Shown piece by piece: positions 6,381 through 15,119 of a DNA stretch of 42,056 bases. This DNA is from CAYJAY01 sp964368445. Its GTDB lineage: Bacteria; Bacillota; Clostridia; Oscillospirales; Ruminococcaceae. Under the pieces are notes generated by a model. It made no database searches. It was not told the DNA's origin and saw only the letters and a list, made by a program, of their open reading frames with translations. The translations under genes were made by a program, and so were the position numbers. The DNA lies in contig CAYJAY010000020.1 of assembly GCA_964368445.1 (NCBI GenBank), positions 1 to 42,056 of the forward strand. The letters run 5' to 3'. Numbering within the stretch: the stretch's first letter is position 1; every line of letters begins with the position of its first letter.

Positions 6381-8414
6381 TTATTTTTTCGGCTCATAAA
6401 CCGCGAGTTGTGAGTTTGAGAAAAATTCGTTTGCAAACTCGTGGCTCATGGTGAAGCCGGGATTAATTATCTGTGAAACAACAATATAATCTATGTCGTT
6501 GTTCCAGATTAGCGGCGCGAAAGTTTCGTCGTTGTCTTTATAGAAAAACTGTAAAATTCCGTCGCGCCTTATATATTCACTTCGGTAAAGATTGTTTTCG
6601 TCAGAAGGCAGATATATATAACCTTCGACAAAATAAGCTCGCTCAGAAAAAGCCGAGCCATAGAAATATGAAATTGAACTGATATAGTTTCCGTCCGCGA
6701 TAATCGCGTCTTGTTCGGTATTGTCTCTTATATAACTCAAAGCTTGGTATTCTTCTGGGGAGATCGACATGAGTCGCTTTTGAATGTCGACGCTCGCTTG
6801 TTGTTCCGGTGTTATTATCAAACTATCGCTAAACCTCGAATAGGTGACAGCTTCTATAGAACCCTTAACAAGATAGTTATAGGAATAATAAAAACCGAAA
6901 GCTATCGAAACGACAAAAATTATAGCCAAAACATTTTTGGTTTTTGCTTTTTTGTCGGTTGTTGCATAATATTTTTCGCAAAACCGGCCTAGTAACGCAA
7001 CGCCGAAATGGAACAAACACATTATAAAGTAAAGCTCGCTGCTTCCGGTTTGTTTAAATGTATTTATTATAACCATCGAGACTAAAGCCGAGACTATGAA
7101 AAAAACATATTCTTGTTTCATCTCTTTTTTTTGTTTTAATAAAACAAAAATTACAATAACCGCAAGCGTTATTGCGGGGAAGATTGTGAGCGCGTAGATA
7201 ATGGCCGAGATAACCATGGAGACCGAATACGGCAAAAATGACGAGAGCCAATATCCATAGGGCGTTCTTACGGCTGTGTAGACAAGGCTTACCGACATGC
7301 TGTTTCCCGAACCGGGTGGATAGATCAAAAAGTAGAGAATGAAAAATGAAACTGCGATTAAAAGGCCTTTTGGAACTATCGATTTTAAATTTTTAGTTTT
7401 GATTAAATCGACAAATAAAACTATGCCGTATCCGAAAAGAAACGTGACGGCGACAGGTCCTTTTGCTCCAAGTCCCATCAAAAGAAAAAATGTGCTTAAA
7501 AAATGAAGTTTATTAAATTTAACCGAAAGACTTTCGGCTTTAAAAAAGAAATAAGCGCTTAACATGCAAAACGCCAAACCCAACGGATAGCCCAAAACGT
7601 CCATGTATAGATAATAGAACATGGTATATCCACAAGGGAGCACAACCGACACCACCATAGTTGCGATGAAAAATTTTCTTGTTTTTACAAGTCTGTTTGT
7701 GAAAATTGCAATAGTGGCGACAAGAAACGGCGAAATCGTCATAAGCGAAAGTTTGGTTATCACCTCGAAAGAAGGCACGTTTAATATGTTCTTAACTATC
7801 GCCATAAACGAATAGTAAAACGCATGATAGGGGAACGGAATGCCCGCCATCGATTGATATTCAAACGGAAACGTTTTAGAGGCCGAGGTTAAAAGGTTTG
7901 TGCTCATCAATGTGTCGTTAAAATAACTGCGAAGACCCGAAAGTTCGGGGTTTAAGTTTGCTGCGGAAAACGTGAAAAACGTTAAAAAAGCAGCTATTGC
8001 ACAAAAAAATAAAGTTATTTTTAATTCGCCTGCGTCACTTGTACCACTAAAAGATCTTTTGCGTGTCAGAAAAAGCGAGATAACAGATGCTGTTGCGATT
8101 ATAGTAACTCCAATCAAGGTGTGGTCGGTAAGGTTAAAGGGCACAACGATAAAATATAAAATAATATTTATAAAAATACCAAACCCAAAACTTACGCAAA
8201 GCGCCTCTAATGGAGTAAAGTTTACTCTAACGATTTTTGTTAAAGCTATTCCGGGCAAAGCCACCGCCAAAACAAGGTATAAGATAAACCCAAACGCCCA
8301 AGTTAAAGGCAAAGCCAAAAATAAAAACGCAAAGGCAGCCCAAATAATTGAAGCTATAGCGACAAAGATTACGGCACTTTTTGCCGTGTTGAAAAACAAA
8401 ATTTTATTTGTCAT
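6381..8414 (-). CDS. Large polytopic membrane protein, GT-C glycosyltransferase-like
   Basis: A 677-residue protein. About the first 530 residues are many hydrophobic helices, and a soluble extracytoplasmic-looking domain of about 140 residues follows. The tail contains YQALSYIRDNTEQDAIIADG and a PSDENNLYRSEYIRRDGIL region, as in polyprenyl-phosphate-dependent (GT-C) sugar transferases and related envelope proteins, where an ALxYIRxNT element often begins the C-terminal domain. I cannot place a catalytic acidic pair with confidence, so the enzyme assignment is tentative. It is the first gene of a two-gene operon. A GAGAGG ribosome site precedes the ATG. Confidence 0.6.
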   Translation of the reverse strand: MTNKILFFNTAKSAVIFVAIASIIWAAFAFLFLALPLTWAFGFILYLVLAVALPGIALTKIVRVNFTPLEALCVSFGFGIFINIILYFIVVPFNLTDHTLIGVTIIATASVISLFLTRKRSFSGTSDAGELKITLFFCAIAAFLTFFTFSAANLNPELSGLRSYFNDTLMSTNLLTSASKTFPFEYQSMAGIPFPYHAFYYSFMAIVKNILNVPSFEVITKLSLMTISPFLVATIAIFTNRLVKTRKFFIATMVVSVVLPCGYTMFYYLYMDVLGYPLGLAFCMLSAYFFFKAESLSVKFNKLHFLSTFFLLMGLGAKGPVAVTFLFGYGIVLFVDLIKTKNLKSIVPKGLLIAVSFFILYFLIYPPGSGNSMSVSLVYTAVRTPYGYWLSSFLPYSVSMVISAIIYALTIFPAITLAVIVIFVLLKQKKEMKQEYVFFIVSALVSMVIINTFKQTGSSELYFIMCLFHFGVALLGRFCEKYYATTDKKAKTKNVLAIIFVVSIAFGFYYSYNYLVKGSIEAVTYSRFSDSLIITPEQQASVDIQKRLMSISPEEYQALSYIRDNTEQDAIIADGNYISSISYFYGSAFSERAYFVEGYIYLPSDENNLYRSEYIRRDGILQFFYKDNDETFAPLIWNNDIDYIVVSQIINPGFTMSHEFANEFFSNSQLAVYEPKK

Positions 8415-8576
8415 ATAAATCCTCTCGATTTATGCGTTGTTGAAAAGTGTGTGCATCACAAATTACATTCACTATTGTATTTTAACAAATATCGGCTATA
8501 GATGTAAAGAGAAAACAAAATAAATGTTTATGGTATGTAATGTTACAATTTAATGCTTTATTTTACACTGGCGGTA

Positions 8577-8585
8577 TGATATAAT
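8577..8585 (+). promoter_or_regulatory. Extended -10 promoter for ruvC
   Basis: TGATATAAT is a perfect extended -10 element. No good -35 is present at the right distance. The 5' leader would be about 20 bases. Confidence 0.6.
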
Positions 8586-8612
8586 CTTATAGTTAAGGTG
8601 GTGGAATATGCT

Positions 8613-9104
8613 TTGAGAGTTTTGGGGATAGATCCAGGCTACGCAATTGTGGGTTATGGTGTTTTGGAATACAACAACCAAAAGTTCAAACCGCTTGATT
8701 TTGGGGCGATAACGACCGAGGCAAAGACGCCGTTTGAACAAAGATTGGTTAAAATTTCGATAGGTATGCAAAAACTGCTTGAACACTATAAACCCGACGC
8801 GTTTTCTATAGAAAAATTGTTTTTTACCTCTAACGAAAAAACCGTCATACAGGTTGCCGAAGCAAGGGGAGTTATACTAATTGAAGCGGCAAAGCTTAAT
8901 ATTCCTATCTTTGAATACACGCCGTTACAGGTTAAACAATCTGTAGTAGGCTACGGAAAAGCGGAAAAAAAACAGGTTATGGAGATGACAAGGCTTCTTT
9001 TAAACCTTAAAAAAATCCCAAAACCGGACGATGCGGCGGACGCCCTTGCGGTTGCAATCTGCCACGCACACAGCGCAGGCTCGGCGCTTTCGGCTTTGAA
9101 ATAA
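8613..9104 (+). CDS. ruvC: Crossover junction endodeoxyribonuclease RuvC
   Basis: Holliday-junction resolvase that cuts the junction moved by RuvAB. I chose the TTG at 8613 because it gives the normal N-terminus MRVLGIDPG and sits 9 bp after the AAGGTGGTG ribosome site; upstream GTG codons would lie inside that site. The product has 163 residues. Catalytic acids are visible: D7 in GIDPG, E67 in SIEKLFF, and D140 and D143 in KPDDAADALA. It heads the ruvC-ruvA-ruvB set, but repeat and transposase debris separates it from ruvA. Its stop codon lies only 4 bp before that insertion. Confidence 0.95.
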   Translation: MRVLGIDPGYAIVGYGVLEYNNQKFKPLDFGAITTEAKTPFEQRLVKISIGMQKLLEHYKPDAFSIEKLFFTSNEKTVIQVAEARGVILIEAAKLNIPIFEYTPLQVKQSVVGYGKAEKKQVMEMTRLLLNLKKIPKPDDAADALAVAICHAHSAGSALSALK

Positions 9105-9108
9105 CCCT

Positions 9109-9170
9109 GTGGCTTTACCACGGCGTCTTCAATACGTATTTTAAACCGCCTGACCAAAGGTCGCCCCTAC
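9109..9170. repeat. REP-like repeat, second copy of the 110-162 element
   Basis: Bases 9109-9162 match 110-162 almost exactly, beginning TGTGGCTTT, passing through CCACGGCGTCTTCAATA and ending CCGCCTGACCAAAGGTC. It forms two small hairpins and is placed directly before a decayed Y1 transposase, as REP sequences often are. Confidence 0.8.
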
Positions 9171-9171
9171 A

Positions 9172-9348
9172 ATTTCACGAATCATACAACAATTTAAAGG
9201 TTCTATTTCTAAACAAATTGGGTTTTCAATGTGGCAAAAATTATTTCACGACCACATTATAAGAAATGAACATGAATACCAAAAAATCTGGCAATATATC
9301 GATAGTAACCCGCAAAATTGGGAAGAGGATTGTTACTACGTCAAATGA
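9172..9348 (+). pseudogene. C-terminal remnant of a REP-associated (Y1/IS200-like) transposase
   Basis: An open frame of 58 codons without a proper start translates to a C-terminal piece typical of RAYT transposases: FKGSISKQIGFSMWQKLF, then DHIIRNEHEYQKIWQYI and NPQNWEEDCYY. Intact members have about 150-200 residues with an HUH metal site and catalytic tyrosine upstream of this part. That section is absent, so the gene is dead. It lies between ruvC and ruvA together with a REP-like repeat, showing that an element once inserted into the ruv operon. Codon phase is intact to its TGA, which suggests truncation rather than slow frameshift decay. Confidence 0.85.
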
Positions 9349-9355
9349 GCGCAAT

Positions 9356-9373
9356 CTCCGCTTTACCGCGGAG
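9356..9373. repeat. CTCCGC/GCGGAG hairpin before ruvA
   Basis: CTCCGC and GCGGAG flank a six-base loop. Similar stems occur at 292-309 and 34661-34679, so this may be a small dispersed hairpin type. Confidence 0.5.
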
Positions 9374-9427
9374 CGGTTAAAATAACATTTTTATTATTCA
9401 ATTTAAACAATGAGGTAATGTTAGGTT

Positions 9428-10027
9428 ATGATATACAGTTTAAACGGCGTCGTGCTTTCAAAATGCCCCGACAACGTTGTTATCGAATGTGGTGGTGTCG
9501 GATATTTTGTTTCGATACCGACAAGCGTATACGCCGATATATCCGACATCGGAAAAAATATGAAGATATATACATATCAATCGGTTAAAGAAGACGGAAT
9601 AGATCTTTTCGGATTTTCCAACGAAACACAGCGCAGTTGTTTTAAAACGCTTATCTCGGTTTCGGGAGTAGGCGCAAAAACCGCGCTTGGCGTCCTGTCG
9701 CTTTATGCGCCCGAAAAGATTTCGCTTATGATAGCGGCGGGGGATTACAAGGCGTTTACAGCGTGTCCCGGCATTGGGTCAAAGACCGCCCAAAGACTTG
9801 TTCTTGAACTCAAAGACAAGGTTAAAGTTTTTGCGTCGGAAGATATTTCGATTTCGTTCTCGCAAAATGCAATTGCGTCGGGAAATACGGCGGAAACTAT
9901 CGCGGCGCTTGTGTCGCTTGGGTTTTCGACTTCCGAGGCGGCACAGGCGGTTTCAAAACTTTCGCCCGATCTTTCGACTGAAGATATGGTCTCCCATGCG
10001 CTACGTTCGCTTGCGAGAAAGGATTAG
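9428..10027 (+). CDS. ruvA: Holliday junction branch migration protein RuvA
   Basis: A 199-residue DNA-binding subunit that clamps Holliday junctions and recruits RuvB. The N-terminal OB domain shows MIYSLNGVV and VIECGGVGYFVSIP. The tandem helix-hairpin-helix motifs are visible as SVSGVGAKTALGVL (about 77-90) and CPGIGSKTAQRLVLELKDK (about 113-131). The C-terminal domain III with AALVSLGFSTSEA contacts RuvB. Length is normal. ruvB follows after only 3 bp, so the two are translationally coupled. The ruvC-ruvA gap contains the transposase remnant. Confidence 0.96.
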   Translation: MIYSLNGVVLSKCPDNVVIECGGVGYFVSIPTSVYADISDIGKNMKIYTYQSVKEDGIDLFGFSNETQRSCFKTLISVSGVGAKTALGVLSLYAPEKISLMIAAGDYKAFTACPGIGSKTAQRLVLELKDKVKVFASEDISISFSQNAIASGNTAETIAALVSLGFSTSEAAQAVSKLSPDLSTEDMVSHALRSLARKD

Positions 10028-10030
10028 TGT

Positions 10031-11089
10031 ATGGAAAACGAATTTGATTTTGGAAATCGGCTTATAGAAACGGCGGAGATTGCAGAGGATTTCGACAACG
10101 AAAACTCGCTTCGACCAAAAACACTTGAAGAATACATAGGACAAGAACAGGTAAAAGACAACCTAACTATATTTATGCAAGCGGCAAAAGGACGCGAAGA
10201 ACCAATTGACCATCTACTATTATACGGCCCTCCGGGGCTTGGGAAAACTACGCTTGCCGGAGTAATCGCAAACGAGATGGGGGTTAACATCCGCGTGACC
10301 TCTGGACCTGCAATAGAAAAGCCGGGAGACCTTGCGGCGCTTTTAACCAATCTTTCGGACGGGGATATCCTTTTTATCGACGAGATACACCGCCTTTCGC
10401 GAAGTGTCGAAGAGGTGCTGTATCCTGCTCTCGAAGATTTTGCCCTTGACATAATTCTCGGGAAAGGCCCTTCTGCAAGATCAATAAGGGTTAACCTTCC
10501 AAAGTTTACGCTAATTGGGGCAACTACAAGGGCGGGACAGTTAACCTCGCCGCTTAGAGACAGGTTTGGGGTTATACTTAAGCTTGAGCTGTACACCAAA
10601 CAAGAGATAGCAACTATTATTAAACGTTCTGCTTCGATACTCGGCGTTGATTGCGACGACGACGGTGCAGACGAGATGGCAAAAAGATCAAGGGGAACCC
10701 CAAGGATTGCAAACAGACTTTTAAAAAGGGTTCGAGACTATGCACAGGTTTTGTATGACGACAAAGTTACAAAACAATCGGCAGACTACGCTTTGACAAA
10801 ACTTAACATAGACGGTTTAGGGCTTGATAACCTAGACAGACGACTTATAAAAGCGATTATAACAAACTATCGCGGAGGCCCCGTTGGGCTTGAAACGCTT
10901 GCGGCGATGCTTGGTGAAGAGGCTATAACGCTTGAAGACGTTTGCGAGCCGTATCTTATGCAGATTGGGTTTTTAACAAGGACGCCGCGTGGACGTTGCG
11001 TGACGCCTATGGCGTATAGTCATCTTGGAATTGAACTAAATCAAAGCGAAACAAACGGGGAAAACAACCAACAAAGTTTATTTAATTGA
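10031..11089 (+). CDS. ruvB: Holliday junction branch migration helicase RuvB
   Basis: A 352-residue AAA+ motor that pulls DNA through RuvA-bound junctions. Walker A is GPPGLGKT (66-73), Walker B is FIDEIHRL (about 117-124), the sensor region includes GATTRAGQLTSPLRDRFG, and the arginine finger lies in RDRFG. The C-terminal winged helix carries RGGPVGLETLAAMLGEE and PYLMQIGFLTRTPRGR, both highly typical. Full length with a normal start (MENEFDFGN). It is 3 bp after ruvA; glmM begins 19 bp later on the same strand. Confidence 0.97.
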   Translation: MENEFDFGNRLIETAEIAEDFDNENSLRPKTLEEYIGQEQVKDNLTIFMQAAKGREEPIDHLLLYGPPGLGKTTLAGVIANEMGVNIRVTSGPAIEKPGDLAALLTNLSDGDILFIDEIHRLSRSVEEVLYPALEDFALDIILGKGPSARSIRVNLPKFTLIGATTRAGQLTSPLRDRFGVILKLELYTKQEIATIIKRSASILGVDCDDDGADEMAKRSRGTPRIANRLLKRVRDYAQVLYDDKVTKQSADYALTKLNIDGLGLDNLDRRLIKAIITNYRGGPVGLETLAAMLGEEAITLEDVCEPYLMQIGFLTRTPRGRCVTPMAYSHLGIELNQSETNGENNQQSLFN

Positions 11090-11108
11090 AAGGTTTAAGG
11101 ATATAAAG

Positions 11109-12458
11109 ATGGGAAAATTTTTCGGTACAGATGGAGTAAGAGGAATTGCAAATAGCGAACTTTCATGTGAACTTGCGATAAAAATAGGACGTGCTGCGGC
11201 TTATGTTTTGACAAGGCACACTTCGCATAAAGCAAAGATAATTATCGGAAAAGACACAAGGATTTCGGGCGACATGCTTGAAAGCGTCCTTGCCGCCGGT
11301 ATATGTTCGGTCGGTGCGGATTGTGTGCTTTTAGGGGTTGTTCCAACCCCGGCTGTAGCACACCTTGTTAAAAAATATAACGCAGATGCTGGTATTGTCA
11401 TCTCGGCTTCACACAACCCGGTGGAGTTTAACGGAATTAAACTAATTAACGGAACCGGTTTTAAACTTCCCGATAATATAGAAAACGAGATAGAGGACTA
11501 TATACTTAATCGCGCCGACGAGATAGAACTTAAAACCCACGGCGACATTGGCTCTATCGTTAAAAACAAAACTGCGGTGAAAGACTATGTCGATTATCTA
11601 GCTTCCTGTATCAAACAGGATATATCGGGCATGAAGGTTGTGTTCGACTGCGCAAACGGCGCAGCGTATGAAACCGCAAGAATGCTGTTCGACAGGTTAA
11701 ACGTAGAGGCGACATATATAGGAACACAGCCGGACGGCAAAAACATAAACAAAGGCGTAGGTTCAACCCACCTTGACAACGTAAAAAATGAAGTTTTAAG
11801 AATTAAAGCGGATATCGGAATCTCGTTTGACGGCGATGCGGATAGATGCCTTGCGGTCGATGAACTCGGAAACGAGATAGACGGCGACAAGATAATCGGT
11901 GTGTTTGCAAAAAGCTTGAAACAAAAGGGCGAACTTAACAAGAATACAGTTGTCGTTACCGTAATGTCAAACCTAGGATTTATTGATTTTTGCAAAAAGA
12001 ATGATATCATAACCAAAAGAACATCGGTCGGAGACCGATATGTTTTGGAAGAGATGCTCCGCGGAAACTATGTCATAGGCGGCGAACAATCGGGGCACGT
12101 CATATCGCTTAACCACGCAACGACGGGGGACGGCGAATTAACGGCTGCGTTACTTTTAGAAGTTCTCAAGGAAAGCGGCATAAAAGCGAGTGAACTTTTT
12201 GGACAGATAGAAAAATATCCACAGGTTATGATTAACGTAACTGCAAACAAAGAGCAAAAGAAAAGGTTTAAAGAGGACGAAGAACTCGAAGGTTTCATCG
12301 AAGCAGAACAACAAGAGCTGTTTGAAACGGGGCGTGTTTTGGTTCGTGTTTCGGGAACAGAACCACTTATAAGGATAATGGTTGAGGGTAAAGATTATAA
12401 TAAAATTCTTCAATCGGCAAAAGCTATCGAAACAGAGATTAAAAAGCGAATAGTATAA
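11109..12458 (+). CDS. glmM: Phosphoglucosamine mutase
   Basis: A 449-residue enzyme converting glucosamine-6-phosphate to glucosamine-1-phosphate for peptidoglycan precursor synthesis. The N-terminus MGKFFGTDGVRGIAN is diagnostic. The phosphoserine loop ISASHNP has active S101, the metal loop FDGDADRC is near residue 240, and the C-terminal phosphate-binding loop is RVSGTEPLIRIMVEG. Full length. It follows ruvB by 19 bp with an AAGGAT site and could be cotranscribed. No glmS or glmU lies in the window. Confidence 0.97.
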   Translation: MGKFFGTDGVRGIANSELSCELAIKIGRAAAYVLTRHTSHKAKIIIGKDTRISGDMLESVLAAGICSVGADCVLLGVVPTPAVAHLVKKYNADAGIVISASHNPVEFNGIKLINGTGFKLPDNIENEIEDYILNRADEIELKTHGDIGSIVKNKTAVKDYVDYLASCIKQDISGMKVVFDCANGAAYETARMLFDRLNVEATYIGTQPDGKNINKGVGSTHLDNVKNEVLRIKADIGISFDGDADRCLAVDELGNEIDGDKIIGVFAKSLKQKGELNKNTVVVTVMSNLGFIDFCKKNDIITKRTSVGDRYVLEEMLRGNYVIGGEQSGHVISLNHATTGDGELTAALLLEVLKESGIKASELFGQIEKYPQVMINVTANKEQKKRFKEDEELEGFIEAEQQELFETGRVLVRVSGTEPLIRIMVEGKDYNKILQSAKAIETEIKKRIV

Positions 12459-12511
12459 ATCTAATATAAATACAGATATTCTCGACTTTTTTGAAAGGAA
12501 CATGATAGTTT

Positions 12512-13381
12512 ATGCGGATTGCCGAAGGTTTTAAAGATTATGAACTAATAGACGCTTCGTCGGGACAGCGACTAGAACGTTGGGGCGACGCGATTTTGAT
12601 TCGTCCCGACCCACAAGCGGTTTGGAAAACAGATAAAAAAAACCCGATGTGGAAAAAGGCGGACGCTGTTTACCATCGTTCACCTAAAGGTGGAGGATAT
12701 TGGGAAACCAAAAGAAAGCTTCCAAGCGAATGGACGTTTGGTTGGGAAGATAAACTAAAGATGTATGTAACGCCGACAGGGTTTAAACATACGGGCGTTT
12801 TTCCGGAACAAGCGGCAAATTGGAAACTGTATCAACAGATTATAAGCAAAACTAACCGCCCAATTAAGGTGCTTAATCTTTTTGGTTACACCGGCGGAGC
12901 CACGGTAGCTTGCCTGTTGTCGGGCGCTTCGGTTTGTCATGTAGACGCAAGCAAAGGCATGGTTGCCGCGGCAAAACGAAACGTGGGTCTTTCGGGGCTT
13001 GCGGAAAGTTCTGTTCGGTATATAGTGGACGATTGCGAGAAATTTGTTGCACGCGAGACAAGAAGAAACAACAAATATGATGCAATAATAATGGATCCTC
13101 CGTCGTACGGAAGAGGACCTTCGGGCGAAATTTGGAAGATTGAGGATGCTATATACGACTTGGTGACTGCGTGCAAAGGTGTTTTAAGCGAATATCCTCT
13201 TTTCTTTGCTATTAACAGTTATACAACGGGACTAGCCCCTGCGGTTATGGATTATATACTTTCGTCTTGTTTAATAGGCGATTTTGGCGGAAAAGTTCAA
13301 AGCGACGAGATCGGCATATCGGTTGCCGAAAGCGGATTTGCATTACCGTGTGGAAGCACAGCTATATATTTAGGAGAATAA
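12512..13381 (+). CDS. Class I SAM-dependent methyltransferase, RlmI-related but without PUA domain
   Basis: A 289-residue Rossmann-fold methyltransferase of the COG1092/RlmI type. SAM motif I is VLNLFGYTGG (120-129), the acidic ribose-binding position is in HVDASKG, and the substrate motif is IMDPPSYGRG (193-202). The N-terminal PUA domain of E. coli RlmI is missing. At the place where m5C rRNA enzymes carry a cysteine near the last strand, this protein has NSYTTGL, so it may not make 5-methylcytosine. Substrate is unknown; rRNA is a reasonable guess from the family. A GAAAGGAA site lies 11 bp before the ATG. ecfA1 starts 3 bp after the stop. Confidence 0.82.
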   Translation: MRIAEGFKDYELIDASSGQRLERWGDAILIRPDPQAVWKTDKKNPMWKKADAVYHRSPKGGGYWETKRKLPSEWTFGWEDKLKMYVTPTGFKHTGVFPEQAANWKLYQQIISKTNRPIKVLNLFGYTGGATVACLLSGASVCHVDASKGMVAAAKRNVGLSGLAESSVRYIVDDCEKFVARETRRNNKYDAIIMDPPSYGRGPSGEIWKIEDAIYDLVTACKGVLSEYPLFFAINSYTTGLAPAVMDYILSSCLIGDFGGKVQSDEIGISVAESGFALPCGSTAIYLGE

Positions 13382-13384
13382 AAA

Positions 13385-14239
13385 TTGCTTGAAAGCTTAA
13401 TAGAATTTAAAAACGTATCTTTTGAATACCCTTCGGAGACCGAAGGTGTAAGCGTTCCGGTGCTTCAAAACGTAGATTTAAACATAAAAAAGGGCGAATT
13501 TATCGCGGTTTTAGGATATAACGGAAGCGGAAAGTCCACTTTAGCAAAGCTTATGAACGGGATTTTAACCCCATCAAGTGGCGATGTTTTGGTTGGAAAC
13601 ATGAACACAAAACAAGAACAGCAACTTTTTGATATTAGAAGAACTGTTGGTATGGTGTTTCAAAACCCAGACAACCAGATAGTTGCAAGCATAGTTGAAG
13701 AAGATGTGGCGTTTGCGCTTGAAAACCTTGGTGTCGAACCGTCTGAAATACGTCGGCGTGTTGACGAGGCGCTTGAAACGGTTGGGCTTACCAAAAGAAA
13801 ACTCGACAGCCCAAGCAGGCTTTCGGGGGGGCAAAAACAACGCGTCGCGATAGCTGGCATAATTGCGATGAACCCGAAATGTATAGTGCTTGATGAACCC
13901 ACCGCCATGCTAGACCCAAAGGGCAGAAGCATGGTTATCGACTATCTGAAAAAAATTAACAAAGAACAAAGCATTACGGTTGTGCTTATAACCCACTATA
14001 TGGAAGAGACTATAGATGCCGACAGAATTTTAGTCTTAAACAAAGGGAACGTTTTTTTAGAGGGTTGTCCAAAAGAGGTGTTTGCAAACAAACAATCGCT
14101 TGAAGAGATAGGGCTTTCGGTTCCGAAAGTCACAAAGCTTTGCAATTTATTAAATGAAAACGGAATTGAAATAGAAAAGGATATAATAAGCGAACAAGAA
14201 TGTGCCGACAAGTTATTTTCGCTTATTGAAAGGAACTAG
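13385..14239 (+). CDS. ecfA1: ECF transporter ATPase EcfA1
   Basis: A 284-residue ABC ATPase of the energy-coupling factor system, which powers vitamin uptake through exchangeable S components. It starts with TTG behind an AGGAG site. Walker A is GYNGSGKS (44-51), the ABC signature is LSGGQKQRV, and Walker B is CIVLDEPTAML. The PDNQIVASIVEEDVAF segment is the Q-loop region typical of EcfA1. The C-terminal LSVPKVTKLCNLL is the ECF-specific extension. ecfA2 starts on the next base after its stop, then ecfT follows: the standard A1-A2-T order. Confidence 0.95.
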   Translation: MLESLIEFKNVSFEYPSETEGVSVPVLQNVDLNIKKGEFIAVLGYNGSGKSTLAKLMNGILTPSSGDVLVGNMNTKQEQQLFDIRRTVGMVFQNPDNQIVASIVEEDVAFALENLGVEPSEIRRRVDEALETVGLTKRKLDSPSRLSGGQKQRVAIAGIIAMNPKCIVLDEPTAMLDPKGRSMVIDYLKKINKEQSITVVLITHYMEETIDADRILVLNKGNVFLEGCPKEVFANKQSLEEIGLSVPKVTKLCNLLNENGIEIEKDIISEQECADKLFSLIERN

Positions 14240-15100
14240 ATGGGCGCCTGCGTAAGACTTGAAAACCTTAAATATATTTATAACCAAGGCCTTCCAAGCG
14301 AAAAGGTAGCGGTTGACGACGTTAGTTTAACTATCGACAGTGGGGAATTTGTTGGAATAATCGGACATACCGGTTCGGGAAAATCTACCCTTGTACAACA
14401 TCTAAACGGACTTTTAAAACCGACGGCAGGAAAGGTTTATATAGATGATGTTGATTTTTGGGCAAGCAAAGAAAAACTTCGTGAACTTCGGTTCAAAGTA
14501 GGACTTGTTTTCCAATATCCCGAATACCAACTTTTTGAAGAAACGGTATATCGCGACATAGCTTTTGGCCCGTCAAACATGGGGCTTTCGGTCGGCGAAA
14601 TCGACGAGCGAGTCAAAGCCGCAGCAAACGCCGTTGGACTTTCGACGGAAATTTTGGAACGTTCTCCATTTAACCTTTCGGGTGGTCAAAAAAGAAGGGT
14701 TGCTATTGCCGGAGTTCTTGCTATCGGTCCCGAAGTTTTGATACTTGACGAGCCTGCCTCGGGACTTGACCCGAAAGGCAGAGAAGAGGTTCTCGGACTA
14801 ATAAGGGATTATCATCAAGAGATGAATAATACAGTGATTTTAATATCACATTCGATGGACGACATCGCAACATACGCAAAAAAAGTTGTTGTGATAAATG
14901 AGGGCAAAATATTTGATTTTGATACTGTTAGAAATATTTTTTTGAAATCAAGTGAACTTAAAGATATGGGACTTTCGGTGCCGTCGGTGACAAACGTTAT
15001 GTTGGCGCTTGAACAAAAAGGAGTTAAAGACATCGATACCTCGTCTTTTAATACCACACAAGCGGCAAAAGAACTGCTTAGAATTTTAAAACCGGATTAA
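14240..15100 (+). CDS. ecfA2: ECF transporter ATPase EcfA2
   Basis: A 286-residue partner ATPase. Walker A is GHTGSGKS (about 47-54), the signature is LSGGQKRRVAIAG, and Walker B is VLILDEPASGLD. YPEYQLFEETVYRDIAFGP is the typical EcfA2 Q-loop neighbourhood. It forms a heterodimer with EcfA1 under EcfT. The C-terminal LSVPSVTNVMLAL repeats the ECF extension seen in EcfA1. There is no gap to ecfA1, and ecfT begins 19 bp downstream. Confidence 0.95.
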   Translation: MGACVRLENLKYIYNQGLPSEKVAVDDVSLTIDSGEFVGIIGHTGSGKSTLVQHLNGLLKPTAGKVYIDDVDFWASKEKLRELRFKVGLVFQYPEYQLFEETVYRDIAFGPSNMGLSVGEIDERVKAAANAVGLSTEILERSPFNLSGGQKRRVAIAGVLAIGPEVLILDEPASGLDPKGREEVLGLIRDYHQEMNNTVILISHSMDDIATYAKKVVVINEGKIFDFDTVRNIFLKSSELKDMGLSVPSVTNVMLALEQKGVKDIDTSSFNTTQAAKELLRILKPD

Positions 15101-15119
15101 GGAAGGAACACTCAAACAA

